Shown: positions 8,395-18,021, counted from the first letter of the stretch. The stretch: DNA of 64,000 nucleotides from Stenotrophomonas sp. UBA2629 (GCA_002359895.1 DEOB01000007.1:62251-126250), one strand, 5' to 3'. Notes: a model not told the origin generated them from the letters alone. Made by a program: numbers and translations.

Positions 8395-9371
8395 GGGGCG
8401 ATTTTACGTTGTGCAGCCAGCCGGGCGCACAGAAGTGTGGCGGCGAATAGGCTGGAGGGGTCAGCAATGCCTTTGCCGGCCAGATCCAGCGCGGTGCCGT
8501 GGTCCACGGCCACACGCGGGTACGGCAGGCCAAGGGTGATGTTGGTGGCCTGTTCAAAGCCGCTGTACTTGAGCACTGGCAGGCCTTGGTCGTGGTACAT
8601 GGCCAGCACGGTGTCGAAACCAGCCAGTTTGGCCGGGAGGAACGCGGTATCGGCCGGTAGTGGGCCGATCAGGTCCATGCCCTCGCTGCGCAACTGCTCC
8701 AGCAGCGGGATCATGACGTCCAGTTCCTCGCGGCCAAGGTGCCCGTCTTCACCGGCATGCGGGTTCAGCCCGAGCACGGCGATGCGTGGTTGCGCCAGGC
8801 CGAAGTCACGGCGCAGTGCGGCATGGGTGGTGGCGATGACCTTGCGCAGGCCGGTGGCGGTGATGGCATCGGCCACCTCCCGCAGCGGCAGGTGGGTGGT
8901 GGCCAGGGCAACGCGCACGATGTCGTTGGCCAGCATCATCACCACTTCAACACCGGCCTGGTTGGCCAGCAGCTCGGTGGTGCCGCTGTAGGCGATGCCG
9001 CCGTCGTTGATCACGGCTTTGTGCACCGGGCCGGTGACCACGCCATCCAGGCTGCCGTCCAGGCAGGCTTGGCCGGCGCCGAGCAGGGCGTCGATCACCG
9101 CACGTGCATTGCGGGCGTCGGCCGTGCCGAAATGGCTGGGAGCGGCGTTGACTACCGCGCGCAGGCGCAGGTCACCCGGTGCGCGGGCATGCGCATCTTC
9201 GGGCAACAGCTGCAGCGGCAGAGACAGCGCGGCAGCGGCCGCGCGCAGGGTGTCCGGGTCTGCAAACGCCAACAGCCGGCAATCACTGCGCGGCTGTTGG
9301 GCAAGGCGGACACAGAGTTCCGGGCCAATCCCGGAAGGCTCGCCCGGAACCAGAGCGAGCTGGGGGATCAT
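8391..9371 (-). CDS. pdxA: 4-hydroxythreonine-4-phosphate dehydrogenase
   Basis: PdxA oxidises 4-phosphohydroxy-L-threonine in pyridoxal phosphate synthesis. The ATG at 9371 (MIPQLALVPGEPSGIGPEL) gives 326 residues; a TTG one codon upstream directly follows the surA stop. The three metal-binding His lie in ATTHLPLREV, NPHAGE and YHDQGL. The C-terminus (HGTALDLAGKGIADP) is intact. It sits between surA and rsmA as in E. coli. Confidence 0.95.
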   Translation of the reverse strand: MIPQLALVPGEPSGIGPELCVRLAQQPRSDCRLLAFADPDTLRAAAAALSLPLQLLPEDAHARAPGDLRLRAVVNAAPSHFGTADARNARAVIDALLGAGQACLDGSLDGVVTGPVHKAVINDGGIAYSGTTELLANQAGVEVVMMLANDIVRVALATTHLPLREVADAITATGLRKVIATTHAALRRDFGLAQPRIAVLGLNPHAGEDGHLGREELDVMIPLLEQLRSEGMDLIGPLPADTAFLPAKLAGFDTVLAMYHDQGLPVLKYSGFEQATNITLGLPYPRVAVDHGTALDLAGKGIADPSSLFAATLLCARLAAQRKIAP

Positions 9372-9374
9372 CAA

Positions 9375-10721
9375 TCAGGGCTTGGCAGGTTCATCGACAG
9401 TGCCTTCGGCACGGTCACCGCTGCGGAAGCTGACGTAGGCTTCGCCCCGCAGTTCCTGCAGGAAGCGGTTGTATTCGTCGTCCAACTTGCGACGACCAAT
9501 CTGCTCACGCACCTGTGCACGCTTGTTGTCGTCGGTCACGTCGGTCTGGCGCGTGGCTACGCGCTGGACGATATGCCAGCCGGCGTCGGTACGGAACGCG
9601 GAGGTCACGCCGCCGTCGCTCACGCTCTCCACCTGCTTGCCGAAATCCGGGCCAAACGCATCGGCCGGGAACCAGCCCAGGTCGCCGCCTTGGCCACGGC
9701 TATTGGTGTCATCGGAGGATTCCTTGGCCACGGCCTGGAAATCCGCGCCGCCGGCGATCTGCGCACGCAGGGTTTCGATCTTGGCCTTGGCGGCCGCGTC
9801 GCTGACCTGGTCGGTGACGCGGATCAGGATGTGGCGGGCGTGGTATTCGGTGACCTGCTGGCCACTGCCGCTGCCGGCGTTGCCGTCGCGCACTTCCACC
9901 AGCTTCAGCAGCTGGAAGCCGCTGGGGCCACGGATCGGGCCGATGATGTCGCCGGCCTTCAGGTTCTTGATCTGGTTGGAGAACGCGCTGGGGATTTCGT
10001 CCAGGCTGCGCCAGCCCAGGTCACCGCTTTCCAATGCGTTGGGGCTGTCGGAATAACGTACCGCAGCGGCGCCGAAATCCAGCTCACCCTTGTCCAACAG
10101 GTTCTTGATGCCGTCGACCTTGCTCTGACCGGTGGCGATCTGCTCGGCGCTGGCGCCTTCCGGCAGGGCGACCAGGATGTGGGCCAGGTGGTACTGCGCA
10201 CCGCCGGCATTCTGCTGGGCCAGGGCGGCGTCGATTTCGCCCTCGCTCACGCTGATGCGGCTCTGCGCGAAGCTCTGGCGCAGGCGCTGGGTGATGATCT
10301 CTTCGCGCACCGAGTTGCGGAAATCGGAGAAGCCGATGCCATCCTGGGCCAGACGCTGGCGCAGGGTTTCGATATCGGTACCGTTCTGCTGGGCGATGCT
10401 GCCGATGGCGTGATTGAGTTCTTCGTCGCTGACGTGGATACCGCTGCCATCGGCACGCGCCACCTGCAGCTTGACCAATACCAGGCGCTCAAGTACCTGA
10501 CGCTCAAGCACGCTGTCCGGAGGCAACTGGGCCTCGCGGCCGGCGTACTGGCCCTTGATGTTGTTGACCGCGCGCTGCAGTTCACTCTGCAGAATCACGT
10601 TTTCGTCAACGATGGCGGCGATGCGATCCAGCGGCTCGCTCTGCTGCTGGGCGACTGCCGGAGCAGCCACACTGGAAAGCGCCAACAAAGTGGCGAGGAC
10701 TGCGGGAAGGGTCTTGGTCAT
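9375..10721 (-). CDS. surA: Periplasmic chaperone / peptidyl-prolyl isomerase SurA
   Basis: SurA escorts unfolded outer-membrane proteins, including LptD, through the periplasm. The 448-residue protein starts at 10721 with a signal peptide ending APAVAQQQ. An N-terminal chaperone domain is followed by two parvulin domains: QYHLAHILVALPEG opens the first and EYHARHILIRVTD the second, each ending with the GDLGW motif. Its ATG overlaps the lptD stop by four bases, so client and chaperone are coupled. Confidence 0.95.
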   Translation of the reverse strand: MTKTLPAVLATLLALSSVAAPAVAQQQSEPLDRIAAIVDENVILQSELQRAVNNIKGQYAGREAQLPPDSVLERQVLERLVLVKLQVARADGSGIHVSDEELNHAIGSIAQQNGTDIETLRQRLAQDGIGFSDFRNSVREEIITQRLRQSFAQSRISVSEGEIDAALAQQNAGGAQYHLAHILVALPEGASAEQIATGQSKVDGIKNLLDKGELDFGAAAVRYSDSPNALESGDLGWRSLDEIPSAFSNQIKNLKAGDIIGPIRGPSGFQLLKLVEVRDGNAGSGSGQQVTEYHARHILIRVTDQVSDAAAKAKIETLRAQIAGGADFQAVAKESSDDTNSRGQGGDLGWFPADAFGPDFGKQVESVSDGGVTSAFRTDAGWHIVQRVATRQTDVTDDNKRAQVREQIGRRKLDDEYNRFLQELRGEAYVSFRSGDRAEGTVDEPAKP

Positions 10722-13171
10722 GGAATCAGATTCGGATCGTAGTCGTCCTCGATCGCCTGGATGTTGCTGGGCGGTACGAGGTACAGGTCGTCTCGGTTGT
10801 AGCCGAGAATAGCACGGCGCAAGGTACGGTCCGTGTCTTGTCCCACCGAGCTCAGGCCCTTGAGCACGAACTCGATCTGGAAGGAGTTGTTGAGGTCGCC
10901 TTCGCGGTTGCGCACATAGCGGCGGGCCAGCGCGCGCACGGCCAGACAGCAGCTGTCCCACTGCACGCCACCGATGATTTCCAGTGGCTTCTTGTCGGCT
11001 TCAAGCAACGAGTAGTAATAGCGGCCGACAATGCTCCAACGCGGATTGATCGGGTACAGGAAGGAGAAATCCACCTGCTTGAGCTGGTCTTCGATGCGAT
11101 TGCTCGCAGAGTTGGGGTTGCCGCGGTACCGGTAGCTGAGGTTGATGATGCCGTCGTTGGGGAACAGGTAGCGGGCGCGGACGCTCGCTAGATCTTCCTT
11201 GCGGTACTTCGGGTTCCACTGGTAGGTGGAGCCCAGGGTCCAACGGTCGGTGATGGCCCAGTTGACGTCGGCCACCCATGCGGACTTGCCGTCGCGCACG
11301 ATCGGATCGTTGGGGTTGAGCGTGACCAGTGAGTCTTCGAAGTACTTGATCTGGCCGATGCTGGCCGACAGTTTTTCGCGGCCGTCTTCCTGGCGGATCA
11401 AGCGCGTGGTCAATGCCGTGGTCAGTTGGTTGGCGTCGTTCTGGCGGTCGGCGCCGGTGAAGCGCGAGTCGCGGAACAGCTGGCCCCAGCTGAAGGTGAA
11501 GGCACGGGTGTCGAACAGCGGCATGTCGTTCTGATCGCGGTACGGCGTGTTCAGGTAGAACAGCCGTGGCTCCAGGGTATTGAGGTACGACTTGCCACCG
11601 ATGGTGGTCTCGCGGTCGAAGAACAGGCCCATGTCGATGCTGCCGATCGGCACGCTGCGGTTGGGCGAAGTGTTGCCGCGCAGTTGCTCCGGCGTGGCCG
11701 TGTTCGGCTTGATGCCGGCGGCCTCCAGATTCTGGCGGCGGATCTCATCGGCCAGCCCGCGTTCCAGGTCATAGGCGGTGTAGCGCCAGGCCAGCGTCGG
11801 GGTGATGTACCAAGAGGCACCGGCCAACGGCATGGAGATATAAGGCTTGATGTCCAGGCGCGAGCCACCGAACTTCTCGATGGGGTTGCCGAAGCGCACG
11901 TACTCACCGTCGGCGTCTCTCACCTTCTGATGGATATCGTCATGGGTGAAGCGCACCGCTTCGGTGTAGATGCCGGTCTCAAACCAATTGCCGTAGCTTT
12001 CCTCCCACGTGCCGAACAGGCGCGGTTGGCGGCTGTAGGGCAGGGAGGCTTCAGTCAGGGTGTAGTCGGTCAACTGCCAGTGGTCGGCCATCAAGCCGGC
12101 GGCCCAGCTACGGCCGGAGCCGTACAGCCCAGCAGTGCTCTGCAGGTTGGAAGCCGTCACGCCGAGCAGACGGTTGGAAAAATCTTCCATGTAGCGTTCA
12201 TCGCTGACCCAGGCCACGTTGGCGCGCGCCTGCCAATGGCGGTCGATGTTGTGGTAACCGCTGAACTGGACTTTGCCGCGATCTTTGTCGCGCAGCTTGT
12301 CATTGGGCAGATAAGCGGTATCCAGCTGTCCACGGCCACCGGAATAGAGGTAGCGGAACTCGTTGTCCAGCATCAGCCCGCGCTTGCTCATGTAGCGGGG
12401 GGTGAGGGTGTCGTCGTAGTTCGGTGCCAGGTTGAAATAGATGGGCTGCGCATAGTCAAAACCGTTACGGCCGGACAAGCTCAGTTTTGGATACAGCAGG
12501 CCCGTCTGGCGGCGGTCGTCGATCGGGAATTTGAACCACGGCGCGTAGAACACCGGCACCTTGCCGATGCGCAGTACCGCGTTGCGGGCGGTGCCGAAGC
12601 CGGCCTCGTTGTCCACTTCAATATGCGGCGCGTCCAGCTTCCACACCGGTTGCGAGGGGTCGCAGGTGGTGTAGGAGGACTGGTGCATCTGCCCGACCGA
12701 GCCCTGCAGGTCGATCGACTCGGCGCCGCCATTGCCGCGCCGGGAGACCAACTGGTACTTGATGTTGCTGATCTTGTGCGCGTCGGTTTCCTGGTTGCCT
12801 TCGGCGCGCTCGGCCACCATCCGGATCGAAGAGTCCGAATAACGGACATTGCCTTCGGCGATGTAGTTGCCGCTTTCGGTGTCGATACGCAGGTTGTCGG
12901 TGCCCATGAACTGGTCACCGCGCTTGAGCACCACATTGCCCTGGTATTGGGGAATGGTGCTGGTGCCGCTGAGCTCATTGCCTTCAATGTCGGTAGGCAA
13001 CTGCTCGCGGTTGGCGGCTGAGGCAGGGTCGGCCTTGGGCGCTTCGTCGAAGGCGGGCAGGACTTCGGTGGCAGGGCAAAGGCCCCAGTTCACCGGCTTG
13101 TCATCGGCCATTGCAGGCAGGCAGATGGCAATTCCCAGAGGTAATGGAAGCAGGCGGAAGGCTCGGCGCAC
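10718..13171 (-). CDS. lptD: LPS-assembly outer-membrane protein LptD
   Basis: LptD is the beta-barrel that inserts lipopolysaccharide into the outer leaflet together with LptE. I chose the GTG at 13171 because it gives a compact signal peptide (RRAFRLLPLPLGIAICLPAMA) like Xanthomonas LptD; ATGs at 13213 and further upstream remain possible. The mature protein has the OstA/LptA-like domain (QYQGNVVLKRGDQFMGTDNL) and then a large barrel. Single Cys residues occur near the mature N-terminus (NWGLCP) and in STYTTCDPSQP-like sequence, and a pair in WDSCCLAVRA, matching the disulfide pattern of the family. Length is about 817 residues. It leads the operon with surA. Confidence 0.94.
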   Translation of the reverse strand: MRRAFRLLPLPLGIAICLPAMADDKPVNWGLCPATEVLPAFDEAPKADPASAANREQLPTDIEGNELSGTSTIPQYQGNVVLKRGDQFMGTDNLRIDTESGNYIAEGNVRYSDSSIRMVAERAEGNQETDAHKISNIKYQLVSRRGNGGAESIDLQGSVGQMHQSSYTTCDPSQPVWKLDAPHIEVDNEAGFGTARNAVLRIGKVPVFYAPWFKFPIDDRRQTGLLYPKLSLSGRNGFDYAQPIYFNLAPNYDDTLTPRYMSKRGLMLDNEFRYLYSGGRGQLDTAYLPNDKLRDKDRGKVQFSGYHNIDRHWQARANVAWVSDERYMEDFSNRLLGVTASNLQSTAGLYGSGRSWAAGLMADHWQLTDYTLTEASLPYSRQPRLFGTWEESYGNWFETGIYTEAVRFTHDDIHQKVRDADGEYVRFGNPIEKFGGSRLDIKPYISMPLAGASWYITPTLAWRYTAYDLERGLADEIRRQNLEAAGIKPNTATPEQLRGNTSPNRSVPIGSIDMGLFFDRETTIGGKSYLNTLEPRLFYLNTPYRDQNDMPLFDTRAFTFSWGQLFRDSRFTGADRQNDANQLTTALTTRLIRQEDGREKLSASIGQIKYFEDSLVTLNPNDPIVRDGKSAWVADVNWAITDRWTLGSTYQWNPKYRKEDLASVRARYLFPNDGIINLSYRYRGNPNSASNRIEDQLKQVDFSFLYPINPRWSIVGRYYYSLLEADKKPLEIIGGVQWDSCCLAVRALARRYVRNREGDLNNSFQIEFVLKGLSSVGQDTDRTLRRAILGYNRDDLYLVPPSNIQAIEDDYDPNLIP

Positions 13172-13350
13172 GCGGTTCGGATTCGGGGGAAAACGGTCGC
13201 TAGCTTGCCCCATCGCCCGCATGGGGGCAATGAAGACCGCTGTGAGGGGGCGGTTGGGGTTCATTCGACCACGATGGAGACAGTGCGTGGTTGGGCCACT
13301 GCGCGCCAAGGCTGCGCATGAATCGGATGGCCGTCGCTGCTGCGCCAGTA

Positions 13351-14271
13351 TCAGCTGCCCAGCAATGCCTGAACGTGCTCCACGCTGCATTCGCGCAGCG
13401 CCTGCAGGTCGTAGCCGCCTTCCAGCAGGGACACCACACGGCCATTGCCATGCCGGTTGGCGATGCTGACCAGTTCGGCGGTGAGCCAGCCGAAATCTTC
13501 GGTTTCCACCATCAGGTCGGCTTGCGGGTCGCGCATGTGGGCGTCGAAACCGGCGGAAATGAACAACAGTTGCGGCCGGAAGGCTTCAATCTGCGGCAGC
13601 ATGTCGTCGGCCCAGGTGTTGCGGAAGCGGAAACCGCCGCTGCCGGGGGGCAGCAGGATGTTGCAGACATTGCCCACACCGCGTTCACGCATGTTGCCCG
13701 AATAGGGAAACAGGCCGGATTGATGGGTGCTGTAGTAAGCCACCTTGGGGTCGGCTTCGAAGATGGCCTGGGTGCCGTTGCCGTGGTGCACGTCGAAATC
13801 GACGATGGCGATGCGCTCCAGGCCGTATTTGTCGCGCGCATAGGCCGCTGCGACGGCGACATTGTTGAACAGGCAGAAGCCCATCGCGGTATCGGCGGTG
13901 GCGTGGTGGCCGGGCGGGCGCACCGCGCAGAACGCGCGCCGCTGCTCGTCATCCAGCATCACCGCATCCACCGCTGCCACACCGGCGCCGGCCGCATGCA
14001 GGGCCGCGCTGGCTGAACCGGGCGAGGTGAAAGTGTCCAGGTCGATGCGGCGTAGCGGCTGGGTCTGCGCCTGCAGCACGTCGTCAATCAGCTCACGGCA
14101 ATGCACCCGGGCCAGCTCCCCCAGCTTGGCCGGCGGCGCTTCGCGCCATTGCAGCTGATCGGGGAATTGGCCGCGCAACGCGGCAAGCACCTCGCGCAGG
14201 CGTTCCGGGGATTCAGGGTGATCAGCGCCCGGGTCGTGGCCCAGGCAGGCGGGGTGGGTGAATACGAGCAT
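13351..14271 (-). CDS. Histone-deacetylase-like amidohydrolase
   Basis: This 306-residue member of the arginase/deacetylase (HDAC-like, acetoin-utilisation AcuC) fold is a Zn-dependent enzyme. Visible active-site elements are RPPGHHA (tandem His), DFDVHHGNGTQ (Zn ligands Asp and His), SAGFDAH (Zn-binding Asp) and the late LEGGYDL loop. Bacterial relatives deacetylate polyamines, short acyl-amides or lysine residues; the substrate here is unknown. It stands alone on the minus strand, 180 bases upstream of lptD. Confidence 0.88.
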   Translation of the reverse strand: MLVFTHPACLGHDPGADHPESPERLREVLAALRGQFPDQLQWREAPPAKLGELARVHCRELIDDVLQAQTQPLRRIDLDTFTSPGSASAALHAAGAGVAAVDAVMLDDEQRRAFCAVRPPGHHATADTAMGFCLFNNVAVAAAYARDKYGLERIAIVDFDVHHGNGTQAIFEADPKVAYYSTHQSGLFPYSGNMRERGVGNVCNILLPPGSGGFRFRNTWADDMLPQIEAFRPQLLFISAGFDAHMRDPQADLMVETEDFGWLTAELVSIANRHGNGRVVSLLEGGYDLQALRECSVEHVQALLGS

Positions 14272-14363
14272 GTCGGCACTTTAACCGCCCGCGCAGGCTT
14301 TGCGCGGTGGCTTCTACCAAAGCATCAGGTGCGGTGGCCCTGAACGGCGACCGGGCGCGGCAA

Positions 14364-14918
14364 TCAGCCGCGACGGCGCTCGTGATTCCATAGCACTTCG
14401 CCATGGCCATCGGCGCGGGCCAATACGCGGGCCAGCACGAACAGCAGGTCCGACAGGCGGTTGAGGTAACGCACCGCTTCGCCGCGTACGTCTTCCACAC
14501 GTGCCAGGGCGACGGTTTCGCGCTCGGCCCGGCGCACGATGGTGCGTGCCAGGTGGCAGCGCGCCGCGCCTTCGCCACCGGCCGGCAGGATGAAATCCTT
14601 CAGCGGCGGCAGGTCGTCGTTGTAACGGTCCAGGTGCTGCTCCAGCGCGTCGATGTCGGCGGCGTGGATGGCGGCGTGGCCGGGAATGCACAGCTCCCCG
14701 CCCAGGTCGAACAGCTGGTGCTGGATGGTGGTCAGCAGGTTGCGCACGTCCTCGGGCAGGTTTACGGCCAGCAGCACGCCGATGGCCGAATTGGCCTCAT
14801 CGACGGTGCCGTAGGCGTTGACCCGGTCCGAATCCTTGCCGGTGCGGCTGCCATCACCCAGGCCGGTGCTGCCATCGTCACCGGTGCGCGTGTAGATCTT
14901 GGAAAGACGGTTACCCAT
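14364..14918 (-). CDS. Cob(I)yrinic acid a,c-diamide / cobalamin adenosyltransferase, PduO type
   Basis: This enzyme transfers the adenosyl group of ATP to cob(I)alamin to make adenosylcobalamin. The 184-residue protein starts SKIYTRTGDDGSTGLGDGS, the ATP-binding N-terminus of PduO-type enzymes. DEANSAIG and RRAERETVAL, with the C-terminal YLNRLSDLLFVLAR, complete the signature. The gene is 15 bases downstream of a membrane protein that looks like the BtuM vitamin B12 transporter, so the pair would take up and activate corrinoids. Confidence 0.92.
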   Translation of the reverse strand: MGNRLSKIYTRTGDDGSTGLGDGSRTGKDSDRVNAYGTVDEANSAIGVLLAVNLPEDVRNLLTTIQHQLFDLGGELCIPGHAAIHAADIDALEQHLDRYNDDLPPLKDFILPAGGEGAARCHLARTIVRRAERETVALARVEDVRGEAVRYLNRLSDLLFVLARVLARADGHGEVLWNHERRRG

Positions 14919-14933
14919 GGTCGCCAGCCGCCC

Positions 14934-15515
14934 TTAGTGGGCGGTGCGGCCGGTGGCCGACTGCTTGCCCGCTACTTCCACGGCAACCTGCGCCAGCGCG
15001 GCAACGCCGGTGTACAGGGCGGCGGTGCGCAGGTACGGCAGCAGCCAATCGGCGTAGTTCTTGGCCCAACCGGCAAAGGTGGGCTCGGCCACCGAGGCGC
15101 TGATCCAATAGAAGCTGCCCTGCGCGATCAGGTGGCACAGCGCCACCGAGCCGATCAGCGTGGCGGCCAACAGGCCCAGCGACTTCAGGCTGGCGCTGGT
15201 GTAATGACGGCGCAGCAGCATGCCGCCGGCCCACATGGCGAAGTACGCCGGAATCAACATCCAGTACGCGGCCGACACGCAGTAGTGCTGCCAGAAGCTC
15301 ATGCCCTGGCTGCTGATCACGGCCCAATCCACCACCACGGCCAGGCCCATCAGCAGCGGGAACGCCCAGCGGGTCCAGTTGCGCAGGTAGAAGCCGCCGA
15401 TGAAGAACACTGCCCAGGACGCATCCGGAACCGGCGCGAAGTGGTTGATGCGGGTGCCCGCCATCAGCAGCACAAGCAGGGATAGGACGAAGATACGTTG
15501 GGCGTTGGCGGTCAT
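14934..15515 (-). CDS. BtuM-like (DUF6580) putative cobalamin transporter
   Basis: This 193-residue membrane protein has about six hydrophobic segments. It begins with a TRINHF motif after the first helix and DASWAVFFIGGFYL in the second. Size, topology and position beside an adenosyltransferase match BtuM, the small solitary ECF S-component-like B12 transporter of Gram-negative bacteria. BtuM of Thiobacillus denitrificans uses Cys80 to bind cobalt and decyanate cyanocobalamin. Here Cys79 lies in the comparable segment (WQHYCVSAAYW). The identification rests on these points, not on an alignment. No cobalamin riboswitch is visible upstream. Confidence 0.65.
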   Translation of the reverse strand: MTANAQRIFVLSLLVLLMAGTRINHFAPVPDASWAVFFIGGFYLRNWTRWAFPLLMGLAVVVDWAVISSQGMSFWQHYCVSAAYWMLIPAYFAMWAGGMLLRRHYTSASLKSLGLLAATLIGSVALCHLIAQGSFYWISASVAEPTFAGWAKNYADWLLPYLRTAALYTGVAALAQVAVEVAGKQSATGRTAH

Positions 15516-15625
15516 GGTAATGATCGGTCTGGCGGAATCAGGCCGCCATTCTAGCCGCAGTGCGGGTGAACCTGCGGTTGCAGCGCCGCATGAGCGGGGC
15601 CGAAGCGGGCGAGGGAACCCTTATC

Positions 15626-16846
15626 ATGGCCCGCATGAGTGCGAACCATGACGTAGTGATCGTAGGCGGCGGGCTGGTGGGAGCCAGCTTGGCCATTGCC
15701 CTGGATGGGCTGGGACTGGATGTGGGCATGGTCGAAGCCACGCCGGGCGGTACGCTGCCGGCGGTGTTTGACCAGCGCAACCTCAGCTTTGCGGCGGCCA
15801 CCGTCAACGCGCTGACCGCCTTGGGCGTGATGCAGCGGCTGCAGATGCCCGGTGGCCTGATCCGCCGCATCCACGTCAGCCGTGCCGGTGATTTTGGCCG
15901 GGTGGTGATGCAGGCGCAGGATTATGGCCGCGAGGCGTTTGGACAGGTGGTGGTAGCGCGCGATTTCGGCCAAGCGCTGGAAACCCGCCTGGCCGAGCTC
16001 AAACACCTCACCCGTTACCGCCCGGCCACCTTTGTCGGCCTGGGCGAGAGCAACCATGGCCGCCGTGAGGTGGTGATTGCCGACGCCGACGGCGAACGCC
16101 GGTTGCAGGCGCGGCTGGTGGTGGGCGCTGATGGCACCCGCAGCGCGGTGCGCGATGCACTCGGCATTGAAACCACCGAGCACGATTACCTGCAGACCTT
16201 GTTCGTGGCGCGGGTGCGCCCGGCCAAGGCGCCGGATGGCTGCGCTTACGAACGCTTCACCGACACCGGCCCGACCGCCCTGTTGCCGCGCGGCGACCGC
16301 CATTACGGCGTGGTCCACGGCGTCGCCCGTGATGAGGCCGAGACGGTGATGGCGCTGGACGACAACGCTTGGCTGGCACGCTTGCAACTTGCGGTGGGCT
16401 GGCGTGCCGGGAGGCTGTTGGAAAGCGGCCCGCGCAGCGCGTATCCGTTGATCCAGGTATTGGCGACCAGGCTGGTCGGCGCGCGCGCGCTGTTGCTGGG
16501 CAATGCCGCGCAGACGATTCACCCGCTGGGCGCGCAGGGTTTCAATCTGGGGTTGCGCGACGCCCTGACCTTGGCCGAACTGATCGGCGACGCCTCGCAG
16601 GACGCCGGCAGTGATGAACTGCTGCAGGCCTACGTGCAGCGTCGTGGGCCGGACCGCGAGCAGACGTTGGCGTTTTCCGATGGGCTGGCGCGTTTGACCA
16701 GCAATGCCTCGCCCTTGCTGCGCCCGCTGCGCAGCTTGGGCCTGGTGACAGCGGCGCAGGCAGCGCCGGTGCAATCGTTCCTGGTGGGCGGTGCGATGGG
16801 CTTCCGTGGGCAGGTGCCCGAACTGTGCAGGAGCGAAGTGCGATGA
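15626..16846 (+). CDS. ubiH: FAD-dependent ubiquinone hydroxylase UbiH
   Basis: UbiH hydroxylates a ring carbon during ubiquinone synthesis. The ATG at 15626 (or 15635) places the Rossmann loop VGGGLVGAS at the N-terminus. ADGTRSAVR is the DG motif. GNAAQTIHPLGAQGFNLGLR has the GN-AAQ variant of the usual GDAAH motif, as in E. coli UbiH. Length is 406 residues. The stop overlaps the start of a second, related hydroxylase by four bases. Xanthomonas is reported to use UbiH, UbiI and Coq7-type hydroxylases, and this pair fits two of them. Confidence 0.9.
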   Translation: MARMSANHDVVIVGGGLVGASLAIALDGLGLDVGMVEATPGGTLPAVFDQRNLSFAAATVNALTALGVMQRLQMPGGLIRRIHVSRAGDFGRVVMQAQDYGREAFGQVVVARDFGQALETRLAELKHLTRYRPATFVGLGESNHGRREVVIADADGERRLQARLVVGADGTRSAVRDALGIETTEHDYLQTLFVARVRPAKAPDGCAYERFTDTGPTALLPRGDRHYGVVHGVARDEAETVMALDDNAWLARLQLAVGWRAGRLLESGPRSAYPLIQVLATRLVGARALLLGNAAQTIHPLGAQGFNLGLRDALTLAELIGDASQDAGSDELLQAYVQRRGPDREQTLAFSDGLARLTSNASPLLRPLRSLGLVTAAQAAPVQSFLVGGAMGFRGQVPELCRSEVR

Positions 16847-18021
16847 GCCGTCGCGGTCAATGGGATGCAGTGGTGGTCGGTGGCGGCGTGGTAGGCGGTG
16901 CCTGCGCGCTGGCACTGGCCCAGCAGGGCTTGCAGGTGGCACTGGTGGAAGGCCGCGAGCCGTCGCCTTGGTCGCCGCAGCAACCCGATCTGCGCGTGTT
17001 TGCATTCGCCGCCGACAACGCGGCGCTGCTGGATTCGCTTGGGGTGTGGTCGCAGGTTGAACAAGGCCGCGCCTGTGCGTATCGACGCATGCGCGTATGG
17101 GACGCGGGCGGCGGTGGCGACCTGACCTTTGATGCCGACACGCTGGGCCGGCGCGAGCTGGGTTGGATTGTCGAAAACGGTCTGCTGGTGGATCGATTGT
17201 GGGCCGCATTGCCAGCCGCTGGCGTGCAGGTGTATTGCCCGGCACGGGTGGAGGCGATGGAGCAGGACGCGCACAGCGTGCGCCTGCGCCTGGACGATGG
17301 CCGCCGCATCGAGGCGGCTATTGCCATTGCGGCCGATGGTGCCGAATCCACGTTGCGTACGTTGGCCGGGCTGGAGGTGTCGCGTCACGACTACGGCCAG
17401 CGCGGCGTGGTGGGTTACATCGACAGCGAGCACCCGAATGAAGCCACCGCTTGGCAGCGTTTTCTCGATACCGGCCCGCTGGCGGTGCTGCCGTATGACA
17501 AACACCGCAGCTCCATTGTCTGGACGCTGCCCGACGCAGAAGCCGAGCGCGTGCTGGCACTGGACGACGTGGATTTCGAGCGCGAACTCACCAACGCCTT
17601 TGGCGGCCGCCTTGGGCAGATGCGGGTGGCATCACCGCGCGCGGCCTTCCCGCTGCGCCGGCAATTGGCCAAGGGTTATGTCGCCGAACGTGTGCTGACC
17701 CTGGGCGATGCGGCGCATGTGGTGCACCCGTTGGCAGGGCAGGGCGTGAACCTGGGGTTGCGTGATGTCGCCGCGCTGCGTGACCTGGTGCGCGATGCCA
17801 AACAGCGCCGCCAGGATTGGACGTCAGCGCATCGTCTGCAGCGTTGGGCGCGCACGCGCCGCAGCGAGAATACGGTGGCTGCTTACAGCTTCGATGCGAT
17901 CAATAAAGTGTTCTCCAACGACGAGATGCACCTCACGCTCGCACGTGGCGCGCTGCTCGGCCTGGCCGGACGCATGCCGCCATTGCTGTCGTTGTTCTGG
18001 AAGCGCGCGTCGGGGTTGTAA
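16843..18021 (+). CDS. UbiI/VisC-like FAD-dependent hydroxylase
   Basis: This 392-residue FAD monooxygenase of the UbiH/UbiF/VisC/COQ6 family starts at the ATG at 16843, inside the ubiH stop. Motifs: VVGGGVVGGACALAL for FAD, AADGAESTLR (DG motif) and GDAAHVVHPLAGQGVNLGLRD (canonical GD motif). It probably performs another ring hydroxylation of ubiquinone, most likely the C5 step of UbiI, though family members are hard to separate by motif alone. The coupled order with ubiH supports a shared pathway. Confidence 0.85.
   Translation: MSRRGQWDAVVVGGGVVGGACALALAQQGLQVALVEGREPSPWSPQQPDLRVFAFAADNAALLDSLGVWSQVEQGRACAYRRMRVWDAGGGGDLTFDADTLGRRELGWIVENGLLVDRLWAALPAAGVQVYCPARVEAMEQDAHSVRLRLDDGRRIEAAIAIAADGAESTLRTLAGLEVSRHDYGQRGVVGYIDSEHPNEATAWQRFLDTGPLAVLPYDKHRSSIVWTLPDAEAERVLALDDVDFERELTNAFGGRLGQMRVASPRAAFPLRRQLAKGYVAERVLTLGDAAHVVHPLAGQGVNLGLRDVAALRDLVRDAKQRRQDWTSAHRLQRWARTRRSENTVAAYSFDAINKVFSNDEMHLTLARGALLGLAGRMPPLLSLFWKRASGL

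Noticed and set aside
8739..10742. A plus-strand open frame of about 667 codons opposite pdxA and surA
   Set aside because: Shadow of well-supported genes; composition is atypical and no ribosome binding site is present.
11426..13021. A plus-strand open frame opposite lptD
   Set aside because: Antisense to the LptD barrel; no recognisable domain.
15516..15625. Cobalamin riboswitch upstream of the BtuM-like gene
   Set aside because: The gap is too short and no B12-box-like sequence is visible.
15551..17245. A minus-strand open frame of about 564 codons opposite ubiH and the second hydroxylase
   Set aside because: Contradicted by two FAD-enzyme genes on the plus strand with complete motifs.
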